Shown piece after piece: positions 62,055 to 64,000 of a DNA stretch of 64,000 nt. The stretch's first letter is position 1. Each line of letters begins with the position of its first letter. The notes beneath the pieces were generated by a model, which saw only the letters and a list, made by a program, of their open reading frames with translations, did no database searches and had not been told where the DNA came from. The stretch comes from JAYRZB01 sp041916675 (GTDB taxonomy: Bacteria > Pseudomonadota > Alphaproteobacteria > Rhizobiales > Devosiaceae): contig JAYRZB010000009.1 in the NCBI GenBank assembly GCA_041916675.1, positions 1 to 64,000 on the forward strand. The letters are read 5' to 3'. Made by a program: the position numbers and the translations under genes.

Positions 62055-63494
62055 CTATTTCTTGTCCTCGGGGGCAAACGGGTTCTTGCCACCCCGCACC
62101 CAGAGCCGGATCGGCGTACCGGGCATGTTGAAGGTCTCGCGCAGGCCGTTGGTGAGGTACCGCAGATATGAAGTCGGCAGCGCGTCAGGGCGCGAGGCGA
62201 ACAGAATAAAACTCGGGGGGCGCATCTTGGCCTGCGTCATGTAGCGGATCTTGAGGCGACGCCCGGATACGGCCGGCGGAGCGTGGCTCTCGGTCATGGC
62301 GCTGAGCCAACGGTTCAGGCGGGCCGTTGAAATATGGCTATTCCAGACCTTTTCAATCGCGAACACCGCCGCCATCAGCTTGTCGATATTGCGCCCCTGC
62401 AGGCCCGACAACGTCACCAGCGGCACGCCACGCAGCTGCGGCAACAGGCGCTCACATTCTTCGCGCAGCTCTGTCAGCTTGGCGTTCTTGTCTTCGATCA
62501 GGTCCCACTTATTGACCGCAATCACCATGGCGCGGCCCTCGCGCTCCACCAGGTCGGCCAGCGTCAGGTCCTGCTTTTCAAACGGCACCGTGGCGTCGAG
62601 CAGCAGCACGACAACTTCGGCATACTGGATCGAACGCAGGGAATCCCCGACCGCCAGTTTCTCCAGCTTTTCCTGCACACGCGAGCGGCGGCGAATCCCG
62701 GCTGTGTCCACCAGGTTGATGGTCCGCCCTTCCCACTCCCATGGCACTAGAATGCTGTCACGGGTGATGCCGGCCTCGGGACCGGTCAGCAGCCGCTCCT
62801 CGCCCACCATGCGGTTGATCAGGGTCGATTTGCCCGCATTGGGGCGGCCGATGATGGCCACGTTGAGGTAGCGCTTTGGGTTCCAGCGCAACACGGGACC
62901 GTCTTCGGTCGAGCCGTCGTCCTCAGGCAGGTCGACATCGACTTCGGGTAGTTCATCGAGCAACGGGGCGGGCTCGGCCTCCGCCTTGGCCTCGGCTGCC
63001 CGATCAATGGCTTGCGACACGATCGAATGCAAATCTGCCAGGCCCAGGCCGTGCTCGGCCGACAACGCGACTGGCTCGCCAAACCCCAGGCTGTAAGCTT
63101 CCGTCAGCCCCGGCTCCGCGCCCTTGCCCTCGGCTTTGTTGCCGATCAGATGCACGTCTTTGCCAGCCTTGCGCAGCACCTGGGCAAATCGCTGGTCGAG
63201 CGGTGTCACCCCGGCGCGGGCATCGATCATGAACAGGATAACGTCCGCTTCCTTGATGGCCAGTTCGGTCTGCTGGCGCATGCGATCTTCAAGGCTGCCG
63301 TCTGTCTTGTCTTCGTACCCAGCGGTATCGAGCAGGCGGAAACGCAGATCGGCAATCCGCCCCTCGGCCTCGCGACGATCCCGCGTTACGCCGGGCGTGT
63401 CATCCACCAGCGCAATCTTGCGGCCCACCAGACGATTAAAAAGCGTCGATTTGCCCACGTTCGGGCGCCCGACAATGGCTACGGTCACGCTCAT
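62055..63494 (-). CDS. der: Ribosome biogenesis GTPase Der
   Basis: The 479-residue protein has two Ras-like GTP-binding domains: the first with GRPNVGKSTLFNRLVG and the second with GRPNAGKSTLINRMVG, each with DTAG (LLDTAGYED and LVDTAGIRRRS), then a KH-like C-terminus. It acts in 50S assembly. It is 38 bases after the TPR-like gene on the minus strand. Confidence 0.97.
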   Translation of the reverse strand: MSVTVAIVGRPNVGKSTLFNRLVGRKIALVDDTPGVTRDRREAEGRIADLRFRLLDTAGYEDKTDGSLEDRMRQQTELAIKEADVILFMIDARAGVTPLDQRFAQVLRKAGKDVHLIGNKAEGKGAEPGLTEAYSLGFGEPVALSAEHGLGLADLHSIVSQAIDRAAEAKAEAEPAPLLDELPEVDVDLPEDDGSTEDGPVLRWNPKRYLNVAIIGRPNAGKSTLINRMVGEERLLTGPEAGITRDSILVPWEWEGRTINLVDTAGIRRRSRVQEKLEKLAVGDSLRSIQYAEVVVLLLDATVPFEKQDLTLADLVEREGRAMVIAVNKWDLIEDKNAKLTELREECERLLPQLRGVPLVTLSGLQGRNIDKLMAAVFAIEKVWNSHISTARLNRWLSAMTESHAPPAVSGRRLKIRYMTQAKMRPPSFILFASRPDALPTSYLRYLTNGLRETFNMPGTPIRLWVRGGKNPFAPEDKK

Positions 63495-63532
63495 TGCTGG
63501 CCTCCCAGTCTAGAGAAAAAGCGCACGCCGCC

Positions 63533-64000
63533 TCAGTTCGAGGCGGGCGCATCCGTTGCTGGGGCCGGTTCAGCGGCTGGTGCGGCATCGGCAGCGGGTT
63601 CAGCCGCAGGCGCTACCGCTTCCGGGGCAGCTTCGACCATGGGCGATGCTTCAGCGGGCGGAGTTGCTTCAGTCATCGGTGCAGCATCGGCAGCCGGGGC
63701 CGCCGCATCGGCCGGAGCCTCGGTTTCAGGCGGCAGCGCGCCTTCAGCGGCAAGTTGGGCCAAGTAAATCTGCATGCGGGTGCGCATGTCCGTGCTGGCC
63801 GCAGGATCGATCATCACCGTTTCAAAACTGGTGCGCGCGGCGGCCAGATCGCCCGCCTTGTACTGGGCCAGCCCAATGATTTCCTGCGCAGCGTTGCGCA
63901 TTGGATTGTCCGGCGTCACCAGGCCACCTACGCGCTGCTGCACGCCTGCAACATCGCCAGCATCAACGAGCAGGTTGGCACCAAGCACGAAGGCCAGTTC
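63533..64000 (-). CDS. Periplasmic TPR-like (YfgM-type) protein, 5' partial
   Basis: The frame enters from the right edge (ELAFVLGANLLVDAG reading at 64000) and ends at 63533, so the N-terminus is missing. The first part has TPR-like helices (AAQEIIGLAQYKAGDLAAARTSFETVM), the last 75 residues are a low-complexity Ala/Pro/Glu tail. The position directly before der is where YfgM-type tetratricopeptide proteins occur. Such proteins are anchored to the inner membrane and associate with the secretion machinery. Confidence 0.8.
   Translation of the reverse strand, partial: ELAFVLGANLLVDAGDVAGVQQRVGGLVTPDNPMRNAAQEIIGLAQYKAGDLAAARTSFETVMIDPAASTDMRTRMQIYLAQLAAEGALPPETEAPADAAAPAADAAPMTEATPPAEASPMVEAAPEAVAPAAEPAADAAPAAEPAPATDAPASN

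Overview
This window is a GC-rich stretch of an alphaproteobacterial chromosome. It most likely comes from the Hyphomicrobiales; a Devosia-like genus is my guess, made from gene order and protein character and not tested. The housekeeping blocks lptF-lptG-lptD-surA-pdxA-rsmA / gmk-yicC-mltG-fabF-acpP-fabG-fabD and rpsF-rpsR-rplI-dnaB-alr-radA-cvpA-purF are arranged as in rhizobia and relatives.

Positions 1-8009 are the right-hand part of an integrated phage-like element. About two dozen small, tightly overlapping plus-strand genes run to the right. They include a repeat protein, an HNH nuclease, an ASCH-like protein, a Dam-type adenine methyltransferase, a C39-like cysteine-protease-fold protein and many unknowns. 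The series ends in a putative excisionase whose 3' end is encoded out of frame within the start of a tyrosine integrase. Just after the integrase lies the 3' part of a tRNA-Ser(GCT) gene, which I read as attR. The rebuilt intact tRNA gene should lie to the left, outside the window. Several genes are joined by repeated, nearly identical ribosome-binding-site/start cassettes.

Positions 8010-20100 are accessory chromosome. First comes an ECF42-type sigma factor paired with its DGPF (YCII) protein. Then comes a divergent catabolic locus. On the minus strand it has an RpiR regulator, an isochorismatase-type hydrolase, a glutamine-synthetase-like ligase and an N-formylglutamate-amidohydrolase-like enzyme. 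On the plus strand it has a HAAT-type ABC importer with a fused LivM-LivG subunit, followed by ornithine cyclodeaminase. Together these suggest uptake and nitrogen release from an amino acid or amine; the substrate is unknown.

Positions 20100-36750 are a mixed region of single genes and short operons. They encode a 1-Cys peroxiredoxin, a 2-hydroxyacid dehydrogenase, a GT25 glycosyltransferase, ArsC with an MFS transporter, a DUF2147 protein, a GST, a TSUP transporter, a molybdopterin oxidoreductase, a potassium-channel-like protein with a zinc ribbon, Ndk, an ABC-F ATPase, a DUF4344 protein and YitT-HolC-PepA. A Gdx/SugE guanidinium exporter in this region sits under a clear two-hairpin guanidine-II riboswitch.

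Positions 36960-64000 are core genome: LPS export to the outer membrane, vitamin B6 and rRNA methylation, GMP kinase, cell-wall lytic transglycosylase, fatty acid synthesis, ribosomal proteins, replicative helicase, alanine racemase, RadA, CvpA-PurF, an SDR, a CorC/HlyC-type protein, Der GTPase and the end of a periplasmic TPR-like protein cut by the window edge. I saw no rRNA, complete tRNA, CRISPR array or insertion sequence.
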